Positions 1 to 7,553 of a DNA stretch of 64,000 nucleotides are shown piece by piece. The DNA is from SIG672 sp045580325. Lineage in GTDB: Bacteria; Bacillota; Clostridia; Oscillospirales; CAG-272. The stretch's first letter is position 1; each line of letters begins with the position of its first letter. The notes beneath the pieces were generated by a model. It did not search any database, had not been told where the DNA came from, and worked only from the letters and a program-made list of their open reading frames with translations. The stretch covers positions 1 through 64,000 of the forward strand of contig JAZNNR010000005.1 of the NCBI GenBank assembly GCA_045580325.1, written 5' to 3'. A program made the translations under genes and the position numbers.

Positions 1-1
1 A

Positions 2-256
2 GAGAGATTCTTCATTGAGCAGTTCAAAATGCAGTTAGCATCTATAAAAGAGAAAATTGCAAGTGGCTCTGCACAACCGCAGCTACCAATCTCAACGATG
101 AATAAGATTGTGATGTTGGTGCCTGATGTTGAACTGCAACACCAGTTCGCAGCCTTTGTCGAACAGACCGACAAATCAAAATTAGAAATTCAAAAGAGTC
201 TTGAAAAACTCGAAACACTAAAAAAAGCATTGATGCAAAAATATTTTGGAGGATAA
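2..256 (+). CDS. hsdS: Type I restriction enzyme specificity subunit HsdS, C-terminal end (partial)
   Basis: The reading frame is open from the first bases of the window, so this is the 3' end of a gene that starts to the left. HsdS reads the DNA target for both the methyltransferase and the nuclease of a type I restriction-modification complex. What remains is the end of the second target-recognition domain and the conserved C-terminal helix: a PQLPIS..NKI segment, then VELQHQFAAFVEQ, then the charged helix ending LKKALMQKYFGG, all typical of the family. hsdM presumably lies upstream and out of view; hsdR lies downstream at 2447. The last ~50 bases recur at 751-799 and, in part, at 1489-1511. 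The tail also supplies the GGAGG ribosome binding site for the next gene. Confidence 0.9.
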   Translation, partial: ERFFIEQFKMQLASIKEKIASGSAQPQLPISTMNKIVMLVPDVELQHQFAAFVEQTDKSKLEIQKSLEKLETLKKALMQKYFGG

Positions 257-259
257 AAA

Positions 260-724
260 ATGAGTGTTATTGAACGCAACTATATTCAAACTATAGGCGA
301 ATTGATAAATGAACTTGATGGCATTACTGACAATAAAACATTTCACGAACAGAAAGATCATCTTGTTGGGAAAATCATTAATTCTGTTCACGCAATAGCT
401 GACTGTTACGAAAGGCACAAAGATAAACTGTTTGGAGAAGATAAAGATTTTATTTTGGCATTTAGATACTTGAATAACCAATTAAAGCATGATATACATC
501 TAGAAATATTTAGCGAGCAAATATATAGCGCGGTATTACCCACTTATTTGCCGTGCATACTCGGTTCGACATCACATTCAATTATTTGGGCAAATTTTGA
601 AGATCATGGACGCACAACGGTAGAGGCGAAACGCGAGCATTATGACCAGTATTTGAATGGCAAGGATGTCAAGGAGACTTTATCTGCCGCAAAACGGATA
701 TTAGATAGCATTATATCCGCATGA
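260..724 (+). CDS. Hypothetical helical protein, cargo gene between hsdS and hsdR
   Basis: A 154-residue protein that begins four bases after the hsdS stop and uses the GGAGG inside the hsdS tail as its ribosome binding site, so it is translationally tied to hsdS. It appears soluble and mostly helical, with a central stretch RYLNNQLKHD that recalls the R-N-x-x-(A/K)-H patterns of HEPN-like helical proteins; this resemblance is weak and I do not assign the fold. No signal peptide or membrane segment is visible. Genes inserted inside type I restriction operons often encode accessory defence or anti-defence functions, but nothing in the sequence proves that here. A repeat of the hsdS 3' end follows immediately. 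Confidence 0.7.
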   Translation: MSVIERNYIQTIGELINELDGITDNKTFHEQKDHLVGKIINSVHAIADCYERHKDKLFGEDKDFILAFRYLNNQLKHDIHLEIFSEQIYSAVLPTYLPCILGSTSHSIIWANFEDHGRTTVEAKREHYDQYLNGKDVKETLSAAKRILDSIISA

Positions 725-803
725 TGAATCTGTCGAATTTGAAAACAACCTTGAAAAGCTTGAAATGCTGAAAAAAGCGTTGATGCAAAAATATTTTGGG
801 TAG
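723..803 (+). pseudogene. Second copy of the hsdS 3' end (remnant)
   Basis: An open stretch ending in TAG at 801-803 encodes LEKLEMLKKALMQKYFG, the same C-terminal helix as hsdS. Bases 751-799 match 201-249 at 43 of 49 positions; all six differences are transitions and only one changes the residue (T to M). No start codon or body of hsdS precedes it, so it is a tail fragment, not a gene. It forms the right border of the 260-724 gene and the left border of the 898-1495 gene pair. Confidence 0.75.
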
Positions 804-848
804 TCAAAAAGCAGACGAAAACAAGACTAAAATCAGCTGTTTTGCTGA

Positions 849-877
849 TTGTACGTACCCTTGAGCTTTGATATAAT
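849..877 (+). promoter_or_regulatory. Candidate promoter for the 898-1495 gene pair
   Basis: TATAAT at 872-877 is preceded by TGA, giving an extended -10 element, with a weak -35 (TTGTAC, 849-854) at a 17-base spacing. It sits inside the inserted cargo, 20 bases before the GGAGG of the next gene, so the insert appears to bring its own promoter. Confidence 0.5.
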
Positions 878-897
878 AGATGCACGGAGGTTTGATT

Positions 898-1089
898 ATG
901 GATAATTACAAATTAACTATCGGGGTAGAGCCCACAGAGAAATACCAAAAGGCAAAACAGGATTTGTTACAGGCATTCAAGTCCTATAACGAGCTTACAC
1001 CATTGGAACAAGAATGCTTGGCAAAAGAAATTTGGGGAGCCGCTCAAGTGGAGCTTGCATATCGAATTTTAAGTCAATATAGGGGATGA
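898..1089 (+). CDS. Small hypothetical protein (63 aa)
   Basis: The start is set at ATG 898 because CGGAGG lies eight bases upstream; an earlier in-frame ATG at 880 has no such site. The product is a short, charged, probably all-helical protein with no membrane segment. It ends two bases before the GTG at 1091 and about ten before the chosen start of the next gene, so the pair is very likely co-transcribed and co-translated. A small soluble protein paired with a small membrane protein could be a two-component toxin/antitoxin-like or regulatory pair, but no family is recognised. Confidence 0.6.
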   Translation: MDNYKLTIGVEPTEKYQKAKQDLLQAFKSYNELTPLEQECLAKEIWGAAQVELAYRILSQYRG

Positions 1090-1099
1090 GGTGAATAAA

Positions 1100-1495
1100 A
1101 TGACTTGGGAAACATTAGCTCCTTGGATTGCTATTGCTTTTACACTTGCGCTCTCCATTCTCGTTCCTCTGTTTACGCAGATTGCTAATAATAGTCATCA
1201 GCGCAAAATGCAACGCGAAAAAATAGAATATGAAGAAAAGCAAAAGAAAACAAAGGCATATGTAACCTTTTTGTCGGACGTTGGCGGTTTAATTACGGCA
1301 GACGGAAGTATTAGCAGAGAAAAATTATCAGAAGCGGGGGCGGCTATACATCAATTATATATTTATTGTCCAACCGAATGGTATAGTGATTTAGATTCAT
1401 TAACAGATTTAGTAATGAAAAACGAATGGCATAAAGCCAAGGTTATTGTTCAAAAAATCAGCCGTTTGATTTCTGAAGAATTAAATAAGCATTGA
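1100..1495 (+). CDS. Small membrane-anchored hypothetical protein (131 aa)
   Basis: ATG 1100 is chosen because GAGGTG ends six bases before it; an in-frame GTG at 1091 overlaps that ribosome binding site. Residues ~7-28 form one hydrophobic helix (PWIAIAFTLALSILVPLF), followed by a highly charged segment (QREKIEYEEKQKKTKAY) and a helical C-terminal domain expected in the cytoplasm. The TGA stop lies inside the third copy of the hsdS tail repeat (1489-1511). Family unknown. Confidence 0.65.
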   Translation: MTWETLAPWIAIAFTLALSILVPLFTQIANNSHQRKMQREKIEYEEKQKKTKAYVTFLSDVGGLITADGSISREKLSEAGAAIHQLYIYCPTEWYSDLDSLTDLVMKNEWHKAKVIVQKISRLISEELNKH

Positions 1496-1511
1496 TGCAA
1501 AAATATTTTGG
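1489..1511 (+). repeat. Third copy of the hsdS 3'-end repeat core
   Basis: The 23 bases here are identical to 227-249 at the end of hsdS and differ by one base from 777-799. The copy spans the stop codon of the upstream gene and is followed at once by GAGGTGA, the ribosome binding site for the gene at 1528. Spacing between the three copies is 550 and 712 bases. Confidence 0.85.
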
Positions 1512-1527
1512 GTGAGGTGAAACAAAT

Positions 1528-2460
1528 ATGAAGACAGTAATAAAAATTTGCATATCTACACTTTTGCTTGCTTTTGTAGGTATGTTTATTCTAGCATTCG
1601 CTTTTATGAACATATTTTATGATTTCGAGTTGGTTTCTGCCAATGTACTATTATATACATCCTTAATAACAGCAGGGATTTTTTCGTTAGTTTCCTTGAT
1701 AGTGGTAATCTATTTTATGAAATCCGAAAAGAAAACTAAAATAGGACATTGGCTATCGACCAATGGTGCGAAATTAACTTTAGCATATACATTGTTATTA
1801 TTGTTCTTTTTCTCCATTAAATCCGAAGTTTTTTTGACTATTAATGACTTGAAAGAAATTTTATCTCTTGAGTGGGTAATTCTGGGTATATCCATAACAG
1901 CTTTTTTGATTTGGAATGTAGTAACGATAGAATATCTCCAAAAGAAGAAGCCTCAAAAACCTCAAAGTCCATTGCCAATCAAAATATGGCTTTATTTGCA
2001 AGATAAAGAAACCTTCTATTCCAACGCAACGTCGCTATTGAGTAATGTATATTTATTGCTCATAAATTTAATCGTTGTCTGTATAGCAACCGTTAACATA
2101 TATGTAACATCAAGAACTGCCACAATCCTTTCTGAAAGCATTGTAATTTTAGGGTTATACTTGTCTACGAACACAATTATTGGACTGATTCTTGACATAC
2201 TTAAACCTTTCAACGAAAAAAAGAAGGCTATCTTGGAAGAAACAAAAACAACAAATGCGGATGTTGAATTGCAAAATTCTATTGATAAAGATAGCCAAGA
2301 GCTATTGATCGCAATTGAAGCTATTGATAAATTGCAATCAATAGATGACGAAGAAAAGTGTAAGTTGAAAGCTGAACTTTTAAGTGCCTACATATCAAAA
2401 TATGGAAATGAATCAAATGTTCCACAATTAAATGCAGGTGATAAAGATGACCAACTTTGA
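1528..2460 (+). CDS. Polytopic membrane protein of unknown function, upstream of hsdR
   Basis: A 310-residue protein with about six predicted membrane helices in its first ~225 residues (for example near 5-30, 40-62, 78-96, 112-130, 175-195, 200-218) and a charged cytoplasmic tail of ~85 residues. GAGGTGAA precedes ATG 1528. Its stop overlaps the start of hsdR (2447-2460), so the two are translationally coupled and this cargo gene is now part of the restriction operon. I do not recognise the family. Membrane proteins in this position are unusual for a type I system and may be an add-on effector. Confidence 0.7.
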   Translation: MKTVIKICISTLLLAFVGMFILAFAFMNIFYDFELVSANVLLYTSLITAGIFSLVSLIVVIYFMKSEKKTKIGHWLSTNGAKLTLAYTLLLLFFFSIKSEVFLTINDLKEILSLEWVILGISITAFLIWNVVTIEYLQKKKPQKPQSPLPIKIWLYLQDKETFYSNATSLLSNVYLLLINLIVVCIATVNIYVTSRTATILSESIVILGLYLSTNTIIGLILDILKPFNEKKKAILEETKTTNADVELQNSIDKDSQELLIAIEAIDKLQSIDDEEKCKLKAELLSAYISKYGNESNVPQLNAGDKDDQL

Positions 2461-5400
2461 TTTCCTAAAAAACACTTCCGATTTTGATGCGTTTGCGGAC
2501 GTGGCAATCTCGGCGGAGAAAATATTACATATAGACGTGGATTCCTGCGTGCTGAATTGCCGCAGGGCGATGGAGTTTGCGGTCAAATGGATGTATTCGG
2601 TGGATAAGGAACTTGAAACACCTTACAATGATACACTTCAAACGCTGATCGATGCTCCCGACTTTAGAAATATTGTCGGTTATGACATTTGGAAACGTAT
2701 GGATATTATACGGAAGATCGGCAATAACGCGGCACATGGCGGTAAAAAAGTAACGCAGGAGCAGGCGGAACTCTGCCTTGAAAATCTCTTTGTTTTCCTC
2801 GATTTCGTTGCGTATTGCTATGCACCCGAATATACTGAGCAGAAGTTTGATAGATCTTTACTCGCGCTCACGGTGGATGAGGCTCTTGCCTTTGTCCCTG
2901 AAAACGATATTGACATCAATAAGTTGATCGAAGAAAACAAGGCTCTCAAGGACGAGCTGACCGCTCGCCGTGCCGAGCAACAGCAGACCTACATCCCCAA
3001 GCCTCTTGATCTTTCCGAGTATAAGACAAGAAAGATTTATATTGACTTTATGCTTCAAGACGCGGGATGGGTAGAGGGCAAGGATTGGCTGAATGAGGTC
3101 GAGCTTTACGGGATGCCCAACAAGAGCGAGGTAGGCTATGCCGATTATGTTCTGTATGGCGATGACGGCAAGCCTCTTGCAGTTCTTGAAGCAAAGCGTA
3201 CTTGTGTAGACGTAGCCAAGGGCAGACAGCAGGCAAAGCTGTACGCCGACCTTTTGGAGCATAAATATGGTCGCAGACCTATCATTTTCCTTTCCAACGG
3301 GTTTGATACTCGTATCTGGAACGATAAATATTATCCCGAGCGCAAGGTGGCGTCGATCTATTCCAAACGCGATCTTGAAAAGCTTTTCAATCTGCATACG
3401 ATGCGTACAAGCCTTAAGAACATAATGGTGGACAAGGCGATTGCCGGACGTTATTATCAAGAGGGAGCAATCAAAGCAGTATGCGAAGCGTTTGATAAGA
3501 AAAATCGTCGCAAAGCGCTTCTCGTTATGGCAACCGGATCGGGCAAGACAAGAACTGTAATTGCGCTCTGCAAGGTATTGCTTGATCACGGCTGGGTGAA
3601 GAATATTCTGTTCCTTGCCGATCGTAATTCGCTCGTTACACAGGCAAAGCGTGCCTTTGTGAATATGCTTCCCGACCTCTCTGTAACCAATCTTTGCGAG
3701 GACAAAGAAAACTTTGATTCCCGTTGTGTTTTCTCGACTTATCAGACTATGATGAATTGTATTGATACCGTCAAGGACGAAAACGAGAAAAAACTCTTTA
3801 CAGTCGGACATTTTGATCTCGTTATAGTGGACGAGGCGCACCGTTCGATCTATAACAAGTACAAGGATATTTTCAATTATTTTGATGCACCTTTGGTTGG
3901 ACTTACCGCAACGCCGAAGGATGAGATCGATAAGAACACCTATGAGATTTTCGAACTTGAAAACGGCGTTCCTACCTATGGTTATGAGCTTGGACAAGCA
4001 GTTACCGATGGATATCTCGTTGACTTTATGTCAGTCGAGAGTAAACTGAAATTTATTGAGCAGGGGATCGTATATGATGACCTTTCAGAGGAAGATAAAG
4101 AGGCATATGAAGATACGTTTGAGGATGAAAACGGCGAACTCCCCGAAAGCATTGCTTCTTCTGCTATTAATGAGTGGGTGTTTAACGAGGACACCATTCG
4201 TCAAGTGCTTCATATTTTGATGCAAGACGGTTTGCGCATTGATTATGGCGAAAAACTTGGAAAGACTATCATCTTTGCCAAGAATCACGAGCACGCCGAA
4301 AAGATTCACGAGATATTTGGAAAAGAATATCCCAATCTTCCCGGATACACAAAGGTTATTGACAACTATATGACTTATGCACAGAGTGCGATCGATGAGT
4401 TTTCCGATCCAAAGAAATTACCTCAAATTGCGATCTCAGTCGATATGCTTGATACGGGTATTGACGTGCCCGAGGTGCTGAACCTTGTCTTCTTCAAGAA
4501 GGTTATGAGTAAGGCAAAGTTCTGGCAGATGATCGGTCGTGGTACCCGTCGTTGCGATGGACTTATGGACGGTAAGGATAAAGATAAGTTTTTCATCTTC
4601 GACTTCTGCGGAAACTTTGAGTTCTTCCGCATGAATAACGGCAGACCTACAGCAAATCAGATTGCTTTGCAGGGAGCGATTTTTAAGCTCAAAGCACAGA
4701 TTGCTTTTAAGCTTCAAGATCTTGCATATCAGACAACCGAGCTGATCGCATTTAGAAAGACTTTGGTTGATGATATGGTGCGTAAAGTGCGTGAACTCAA
4801 TAAGGAGAATTTTGCTGTTCGTCAGCATTTGCGCTACGTAGAACAGTATGCGAATCCCGATAACTATAACTCACTCAGCTACGAGGATACGCTACTCATG
4901 GCAGAAGAACTTGCTCCATTGATTACACCCGACGAAGATGAAGCATCGGCTGTTCGTTTTGATGCTTTAATGTATGGTATTGAGCTTGCATATCTTGCAG
5001 GCAAGAAGTATTCGCGTGCCCGTACCGATCTATATAAAAAAGTCAGCGGAATTGCGCGAGTGGCAAATATTCCCGAGATTATGGTTCAGTCAGAACTGAT
5101 TAACAAGATTCTTCATACCGATTATTTGGATAATGCGGGTATCAATGAATTTGAATATATCCGTGAAAATCTTCGCGATTTGATGAAGTATATTATAGGC
5201 AAACAAGTAGTCCCCTATATCACTAATTTTAATGATGAGATTCTCTCTGTTGAATGGAACGAATCGGATCTTGAAAGCGATGATCTAAAGAACTATAAAG
5301 CAAAAGCAGAGTTTTATATCCGTCAGCATCAGGACGAGGCGGCAATCGCAAAGTTAAAGAGCAACGTTCCTTTGAGTGCGGAAGATGTTAAGGCGCTTGA

Positions 5401-5746
5401 GCGTATTCTGTGGAGTGAGGTTGGTAGTAAAAAGGACTATGAAGCAGAATACGGTGAAAAGCCTCTTGGCGAGTTTGTTCGTGAGATCGTCGGACTTGAT
5501 ATGACCGCAGCTAAGGCGGCGTTTGCGGAATATTTAAACGATGTTAATCTTGATGCAGATCAAATTTATTTTGTGAACCAAATCATTGAGTATATCGTAC
5601 ATAACGGCGTAATGAAAGATATGTCAGTGCTTCAAGAGCCTCCATTTACTGATAGAGGAAGTATTGTTGAGGTGTTCACCGATATTTCGATTTGGTTGGG
5701 TATTAGAAACGTAATTGAAAAGATTAACGCAAATGCGGCAGCATAG
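2447..5746 (+). CDS. hsdR: Type I restriction endonuclease subunit R (EcoEI/EcoR124-like, with N-terminal DUF4145)
   Basis: HsdR is the motor and nuclease subunit that translocates and cuts unmethylated DNA with HsdM and HsdS. Domains in order: an N-terminal DUF4145-like helical domain (~10-135, ending NAAHGGK), the PD-(D/E)xK nuclease (~230-255; ADYVLYGDDGKPLAVLEAKR), a superfamily-2 helicase with Walker A GSGKT (~363) and DEAH box (~461), motif VI (IGRGTRR, ~693) and an EcoEI-type C-terminal domain. At 1099 residues it is full length and all catalytic motifs are present. ATG 2447 is preferred to 2432 because AGGTG ends six bases before 2447. It overlaps the upstream gene. An ordinary immune enzyme with an intact catalytic set. 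Confidence 0.95.
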   Translation: MTNFDFLKNTSDFDAFADVAISAEKILHIDVDSCVLNCRRAMEFAVKWMYSVDKELETPYNDTLQTLIDAPDFRNIVGYDIWKRMDIIRKIGNNAAHGGKKVTQEQAELCLENLFVFLDFVAYCYAPEYTEQKFDRSLLALTVDEALAFVPENDIDINKLIEENKALKDELTARRAEQQQTYIPKPLDLSEYKTRKIYIDFMLQDAGWVEGKDWLNEVELYGMPNKSEVGYADYVLYGDDGKPLAVLEAKRTCVDVAKGRQQAKLYADLLEHKYGRRPIIFLSNGFDTRIWNDKYYPERKVASIYSKRDLEKLFNLHTMRTSLKNIMVDKAIAGRYYQEGAIKAVCEAFDKKNRRKALLVMATGSGKTRTVIALCKVLLDHGWVKNILFLADRNSLVTQAKRAFVNMLPDLSVTNLCEDKENFDSRCVFSTYQTMMNCIDTVKDENEKKLFTVGHFDLVIVDEAHRSIYNKYKDIFNYFDAPLVGLTATPKDEIDKNTYEIFELENGVPTYGYELGQAVTDGYLVDFMSVESKLKFIEQGIVYDDLSEEDKEAYEDTFEDENGELPESIASSAINEWVFNEDTIRQVLHILMQDGLRIDYGEKLGKTIIFAKNHEHAEKIHEIFGKEYPNLPGYTKVIDNYMTYAQSAIDEFSDPKKLPQIAISVDMLDTGIDVPEVLNLVFFKKVMSKAKFWQMIGRGTRRCDGLMDGKDKDKFFIFDFCGNFEFFRMNNGRPTANQIALQGAIFKLKAQIAFKLQDLAYQTTELIAFRKTLVDDMVRKVRELNKENFAVRQHLRYVEQYANPDNYNSLSYEDTLLMAEELAPLITPDEDEASAVRFDALMYGIELAYLAGKKYSRARTDLYKKVSGIARVANIPEIMVQSELINKILHTDYLDNAGINEFEYIRENLRDLMKYIIGKQVVPYITNFNDEILSVEWNESDLESDDLKNYKAKAEFYIRQHQDEAAIAKLKSNVPLSAEDVKALERILWSEVGSKKDYEAEYGEKPLGEFVREIVGLDMTAAKAAFAEYLNDVNLDADQIYFVNQIIEYIVHNGVMKDMSVLQEPPFTDRGSIVEVFTDISIWLGIRNVIEKINANAAA

Positions 5747-5817
5747 TTTCTATTCTCTCTGGACTTCCGCGCCTTTCTGTGATATTGTGTGTGCTACCAA
5801 AGAAGGAGGTAGTACAT

Positions 5818-6090
5818 ATGGTACGGACAAAACAAGTAAATAACGAAAACAGAGCGGTTCTGAATCGGGATTTCCCGAGGCGGGACCGCTTTCTCATTAT
5901 GGTGCCGGAGGAGCTGAAGAGGCTTTATCCCAACGCCAAGCTGGAGCACATCAAAATAGCTTTGGAGAGATTCGGCGATTATGAGTGCGGAGAGGGTGAG
6001 AGCAAGATCGAGCTGTTCGGCAAGGTGCTGGCGGCGGTGATCATTGATGAAACCATCGGAAAGAGAGGTGGCGCGCATGAACATCATTGA
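5818..6090 (+). CDS. Small hypothetical island protein (90 aa)
   Basis: ATG 5818 follows a perfect AAGGAGGT. The 90-residue product is soluble and charged, with a segment FLIMVPEELKRLYPNAKLEHIKIALERFGDYE that looks helical. It overlaps the next gene by 14 bases. This gene, its neighbours to 6598 and the genes from 17638 to 21060 share a visibly more GC-rich codon use than the AT-rich operon at 7.6-16.8 kb, which suggests they belong to one mobile element. Family not recognised; small proteins of this kind are common next to Clostridial integrative elements. Confidence 0.65.
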   Translation: MVRTKQVNNENRAVLNRDFPRRDRFLIMVPEELKRLYPNAKLEHIKIALERFGDYECGEGESKIELFGKVLAAVIIDETIGKRGGAHEHH

Positions 6091-6349
6091 AGAATTATGG
6101 TATGGCAACATCTCGCCGTGCGAGCGGGACTTCAAGAAAGGCAGTACATACTCGGAGCTGCTTGGGTACATCGTTAGGCACGAGGAAGACCTGCAAAAGC
6201 GGATGAACGACGAGGAAAAGGAAATCTTCGAGAAGTTTACCGAATGCACCAACGAAATGTACGGCATCGCGGAGCGGGAGGCGTTCGCAAGAGGCTTCAC
6301 GCTTGGCGCCAGGATCATCATCGAAATAATGAATACGGAAATCGAATAA
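6077..6349 (+). CDS. DUF6809-like protein
   Basis: Starts at ATG 6077 after GAGAGGTGG, overlapping the upstream stop. The N-terminus MNIIEELWYGNISPCER and the overall length (90 residues, helical, with a central YSELLGYIVRHEEDLQKRM helix) match the small DUF6809 family found on mobile elements of Clostridia; this assignment is from memory of the family's N-terminal pattern. Function unknown. It is co-transcribed with the 5818 gene and probably with the secreted peptide at 6368. Confidence 0.6.
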   Translation: MNIIEELWYGNISPCERDFKKGSTYSELLGYIVRHEEDLQKRMNDEEKEIFEKFTECTNEMYGIAEREAFARGFTLGARIIIEIMNTEIE

Positions 6350-6367
6350 GAGAAAGGGATTACATAT

Positions 6368-6598
6368 ATGAAGAAGTTAATCACCAGTATTATCGCACTG
6401 ATTATGACATTCTTCACAGCATCGAATCAGAGTGCAGATCGACCGCACGTGACCGCCGTAAAATCGCCACATACGGCGATAACGGTGCAGGTGGAGCAAG
6501 TACCCGAAAAAAGCGAAACACGCGCAGAAACGGCAATTACAGGCAAAGCAACTGAGGTTGAAAGCGCGATAGAAACGAAGGAAAACACGCCTAAATGA
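6368..6598 (+). CDS. Small secreted peptide
   Basis: A 76-residue product with a basic start (MKK), a hydrophobic core (LITSIIALIMTFFTA) and a plausible signal-peptidase site near residue 20, followed by a low-complexity, Thr/Glu/Lys-rich mature region with no cysteine. GAAAGGG precedes ATG 6368. The gene ends just before an intrinsic terminator (6636-6673), closing the 5818-6598 unit. No known family; it could also be a short membrane-anchored peptide. Confidence 0.5.
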   Translation: MKKLITSIIALIMTFFTASNQSADRPHVTAVKSPHTAITVQVEQVPEKSETRAETAITGKATEVESAIETKENTPK

Positions 6599-6635
6599 TA
6601 AATGTTTTTAGCCTCAATATTATGTAACTTATTTT

Positions 6636-6680
6636 ATGAACCGATAGGGACAAGCGTGCTCTTATCGGTTCATTTCTATT
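6636..6680 (+). terminator. Intrinsic terminator after the 5818-6598 unit
   Basis: ATGAACCGATA at 6636-6646 pairs with TATCGGTTCAT at 6663-6673, followed by TTCTATT. It separates the small island genes from the serine recombinase. Confidence 0.75.
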
Positions 6681-6734
6681 GTAATACTTTTTTAAAAAAG
6701 GTAAAATGCAATCCATATTGTTACCCAATAAAAC

Positions 6735-6759
6735 ATTTTACACAATTTTAATGTAAAAT
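6735..6759. promoter_or_regulatory. Inverted repeat upstream of the recombinase (candidate operator)
   Basis: ATTTTACA (6735-6742) and TGTAAAAT (6752-6759) are perfect inverted copies separated by nine bases, 27 bases before the recombinase start. The position suits binding of a dimeric regulator, perhaps the recombinase itself. No confident -35/-10 pair could be placed here. Confidence 0.35.
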
Positions 6760-6785
6760 ACTTTTATTTAAGGAGGTAAAAGAAT

Positions 6786-7397
6786 ATGGGAAAGGTTTAC
6801 GGCTATGTACGCGTATCTAGCACCGATCAAAATGAAGATCGTCAGATGATTGCATTAAGCGAGGCTGGTGTTGATAGCAAAAATATATTTATAGACAAGC
6901 AATCAGGAAAAGATTTTGAAAGACCTCGATACAAGAGAATGTTGAAAAAATTGAGGTCGGGTGATTTGCTTTACATACTGAGTATAGATCGTCTTGGACG
7001 TAATTATGAAGAAATACAAAGGCAGTGGCGTGTACTTACAAAGGAGATCGGTGTAGATATATGTGTTATTGATATGCCTTTGCTTGATACCCGAAACGGC
7101 AAGGATTTAATGGGGACGTTCATTGCCGATCTTGTATTACAGATACTTTCTTTTGTTGCTCAAAACGAGCGAGAAAATATTAAAAAACGGCAAGCTCAAG
7201 GTATTGCCGCTGCAAAAGCCAAAGGTGTAAAATTTGGAAGACCTGAAAAGGATGTTCCGGACAATTTTGAAAATATCATAAAAGAATGGGAAGAAAAAAG
7301 ACTTCTGTTTTCAGAAGTCTTAAAAATATGTAATATGAGTGAAGCGACGTTTTATCGGAGATTGCGGGAATATAGATTGATTCACGGCGACAAATAA
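6786..7397 (+). CDS. Serine recombinase (resolvase/invertase family), likely the DNA invertase for the adjacent switch
   Basis: A 203-residue small serine recombinase. The N-terminal catalytic domain shows YGYVRVSSTDQ with the nucleophilic serine at about residue 11 or 12, then the arginine-containing SGKDFERPRYKRML and the DRLGRNYEEI motif, the long E helix (FVAQNERENIKKRQAQGIAAAKAKG), the GRP turn and a C-terminal helix-turn-helix (EVLKICNMSEATFYRRLREY). AAGGAGG precedes ATG 6786. Such enzymes invert or resolve DNA between short dyad sites with 2-base crossovers. Two inverted sites of that form begin ten bases after its stop codon (7407-7430 and 7554-7577), so it most likely flips that segment. 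An intrinsic terminator on the opposite strand lies inside its 3' coding part. Confidence 0.93.
   Translation: MGKVYGYVRVSSTDQNEDRQMIALSEAGVDSKNIFIDKQSGKDFERPRYKRMLKKLRSGDLLYILSIDRLGRNYEEIQRQWRVLTKEIGVDICVIDMPLLDTRNGKDLMGTFIADLVLQILSFVAQNERENIKKRQAQGIAAAKAKGVKFGRPEKDVPDNFENIIKEWEEKRLLFSEVLKICNMSEATFYRRLREYRLIHGDK
7290..7321 (-). terminator. Antisense-strand terminator inside the recombinase gene
   Basis: Read on the minus strand, AAGACTTCTG-AAAA-CAGAAGTCTT is a perfect 10-bp stem with a 4-base loop followed by TTTTCTT. On the plus strand it is coding sequence with no T-run after it. It is placed to stop transcription coming leftward from the invertible promoter (minus strand, 7449-7477). Confidence 0.75.
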
Positions 7398-7406
7398 CGT
7401 TACAAC

Positions 7407-7430
7407 TATCATAAGCTACACCTTTTGATA
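7407..7430 (+). repeat. Left inverted recombination site (IRL)
   Basis: This 24-base site matches the reverse complement of 7554-7577 at 23 of 24 positions; the single difference is at 7416. Each site has imperfect internal dyad symmetry (TATCATAAG ... CCTTTTGATA) around a non-palindromic central AC, the form expected of a serine-recombinase crossover site. Confidence 0.85.
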
Positions 7431-7448
7431 GGCACAACTATTTAAATT

Positions 7449-7477
7449 AGTATATCATAAATATGTAGAAAATTCAA
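7449..7477 (-). promoter_or_regulatory. Sigma-A promoter within the invertible segment, facing away from the operon
   Basis: On the minus strand: -35 TTGAAT (7472-7477), 17-base spacer, -10 TATACT (7449-7454) preceded by TGA, making an extended -10. Transcription would start near 7442 and run left through the IRL into the recombinase 3' end, to the terminator at 7290-7321, giving an RNA of about 150 bases. Confidence 0.7.
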
Positions 7478-7495
7478 GTCATTTAGCGATTCAAT

Positions 7496-7523
7496 TTGAC
7501 AAAATTTCGAAAAAAGTTACAGA
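7496..7523 (+). promoter_or_regulatory. Weak rightward promoter candidate in the invertible segment
   Basis: A perfect -35 (TTGACA, 7496-7501) faces the operon, but the best -10 at a 16-base spacing is only TACAGA (7518-7523). It could give low expression in the present orientation. Confidence 0.3.
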
Positions 7524-7553
7524 TTTTTCATCCAACGACTTAAACGAGACCAT

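Larger units (their letters stand above)
7431..7553. promoter_or_regulatory. Invertible promoter segment
   Basis: The 123 bases between the two inverted sites are AT-rich, contain no gene and carry promoter elements on both strands, the stronger one facing left in this orientation. Inversion would aim the stronger promoter at the operon starting at 7638. There is no good promoter between the right site and 7638. Confidence 0.8.

Noticed and set aside
201..1511. hsdS shufflon (inverting specificity cassettes)
   Set aside because: The repeated hsdS tails are in direct, not inverted, orientation, and carry no second target-recognition domain; no dedicated recombinase lies inside the hsd locus.
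2858..3997. 379-residue open frame on the minus strand
   Set aside because: Lies wholly inside hsdR, has no ribosome binding site, and its translation has no family features; shadow of hsdR.
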